33,097 nt of DNA. Source: Candidatus Dadabacteria bacterium (lineage in GTDB: Bacteria; Desulfobacterota_D; UBA1144; Nemesobacterales; UBA2774). Position 1 is the first letter of the stretch. The number at the start of each line of letters is the position of its first letter. The stretch is from positions 1-33,097 of the forward strand of contig JADLGH010000024.1 of NCBI GenBank assembly GCA_020849425.1, given 5' to 3'. Of the stretch, positions 32,869 to 33,097 are shown piece after piece. The notes beneath the pieces are model-generated. The model saw nothing but the letters and a program-made list of their open reading frames with translations. It did not search any database and was not told where the DNA came from. A program made the position numbers and the translations under genes.

Positions 32869-33097
32869 ATGTCCAATATCGGTCTTCAAATTCTGAGCAG
32901 GAAACTACTTAGGAAGAGAGGAGATAGGGGAATAAGAGAAGTAGCAAAAGAAATTGGAATTAGTCCTTCCACTTTATCTCGTATAGAGCGTGGCCATTTG
33001 CCCGATATAGAAACCTTTGGGAAAGTATGTAAGTGGCTTAATCTAGATCCCTCTCGAATACTAGGCATAAAGACCAGCTCGGAAAAGTCTTCGAAAA
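32869..33097 (+). CDS. XRE-family helix-turn-helix regulator (partial, runs off the window)
   Basis: This frame is absent from the ORF track because it has no stop before the window ends. The ATG at 32869 follows a strong GGAGG site. The 76 visible codons begin MSNIGLQILSRKLLRKRG and contain a Cro/C1-type helix-turn-helix: GIREVAKEIGISPSTLSRIE, then RGHLPDIETFGKVCKWLNLDPSRILG. This is the standard XRE pattern of two central helices followed by the stretch that picks a start codon-like ordered repertoire. The C-terminus is unseen, so it may be a short regulator or carry a second domain. It faces the leftward small genes across a control region with TGATAC repeats, suggesting that it regulates both itself and them. 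Base composition is AT-rich like its neighbours. Confidence 0.85.
   Translation, partial: MSNIGLQILSRKLLRKRGDRGIREVAKEIGISPSTLSRIERGHLPDIETFGKVCKWLNLDPSRILGIKTSSEKSSK

Noticed and set aside
1-33097. CRISPR arrays, tRNA or rRNA genes
   Set aside because: No regularly spaced direct repeats and no convincing cloverleaf or rRNA sequence were seen on either strand by eye. A GGTTCGAG near 22041 belongs to the katA terminator loop.

Overview
The window is 33 kb of dense, GC-rich bacterial chromosome with an AT-rich accessory patch at its right end. It carries 31 protein-coding genes that I can support, one of them cut by the window edge, plus one transposase relic at the left end. The organism looks Gram-negative: it has an IHF alpha homologue next to pheT, a PlsC-type acyltransferase, a GT9 (heptosyltransferase-type) enzyme and an OxyR-katA pair. 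LL-diaminopimelate aminotransferase (DapL), a GshA of the proteobacterial/Acidithiobacillus type and frequent ATA (Ile) and AGG (Arg) codons in GC-rich genes suggest a deltaproteobacterial/Desulfobacterota-like or similar uncultivated lineage. I cannot fix the taxon from sequence alone. Catalase, OxyR and glutathione synthesis imply exposure to oxygen.

Layout. 1-508: no intact gene, only a decayed IS1595-like transposase C-terminus. 509-9889 (+): plsC, dapL, a cellulose-synthase-like GT2, an MBL-fold hydrolase overlapping purB, a secreted DsbA-like thioredoxin with three N-terminal repeats, a zinc-ribbon/RDD membrane protein and gshA. 9940-13233 (-): a ClcA-type Cl-/H+ antiporter, a PPOX-fold flavin/F420 protein and argH. 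13499-17108: a small nitroreductase (+), a phosphotransferase and an Apd1/sucrase-ferredoxin-like protein (both -, coupled), and a divergent ROK glucokinase (+). 17119-21851 (-): the operon pheT-ihfA-DUF502-tilS. 22104-24735: divergent katA and oxyR sharing one control region. 24822-25994: cysteine desulfurase (+). 26002-27042: argC (-). 27226-30645 (+): the lower-glycolysis/gluconeogenesis cluster gap-pgk-fbaB. 30746-31906: a GT9 glycosyltransferase (+). 31907-33097: an AT-rich patch with three small leftward genes (DUF3892, DUF2188 and an unknown Cys/His protein) facing a rightward XRE regulator gene that runs off the window.

How the genes work together. Most of the window is housekeeping: lysine/peptidoglycan precursor, arginine and purine synthesis, central carbon flow, tRNA charging and modification, and envelope building. 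A second theme is thiol and peroxide homeostasis (DsbA-like protein, GshA, nitroreductase, Apd1-like protein, catalase/OxyR, cysteine desulfurase). The best regulatory signal is a 15/16 match to the OxyR tetramer operator, lying exactly between the katA and oxyR -35 elements. The second is a perfect-consensus sigma-70 promoter in the right-end patch, framed by TGATAC repeats that look like operators for the neighbouring XRE protein. I found no CRISPR array, tRNA, rRNA or intact mobile element.
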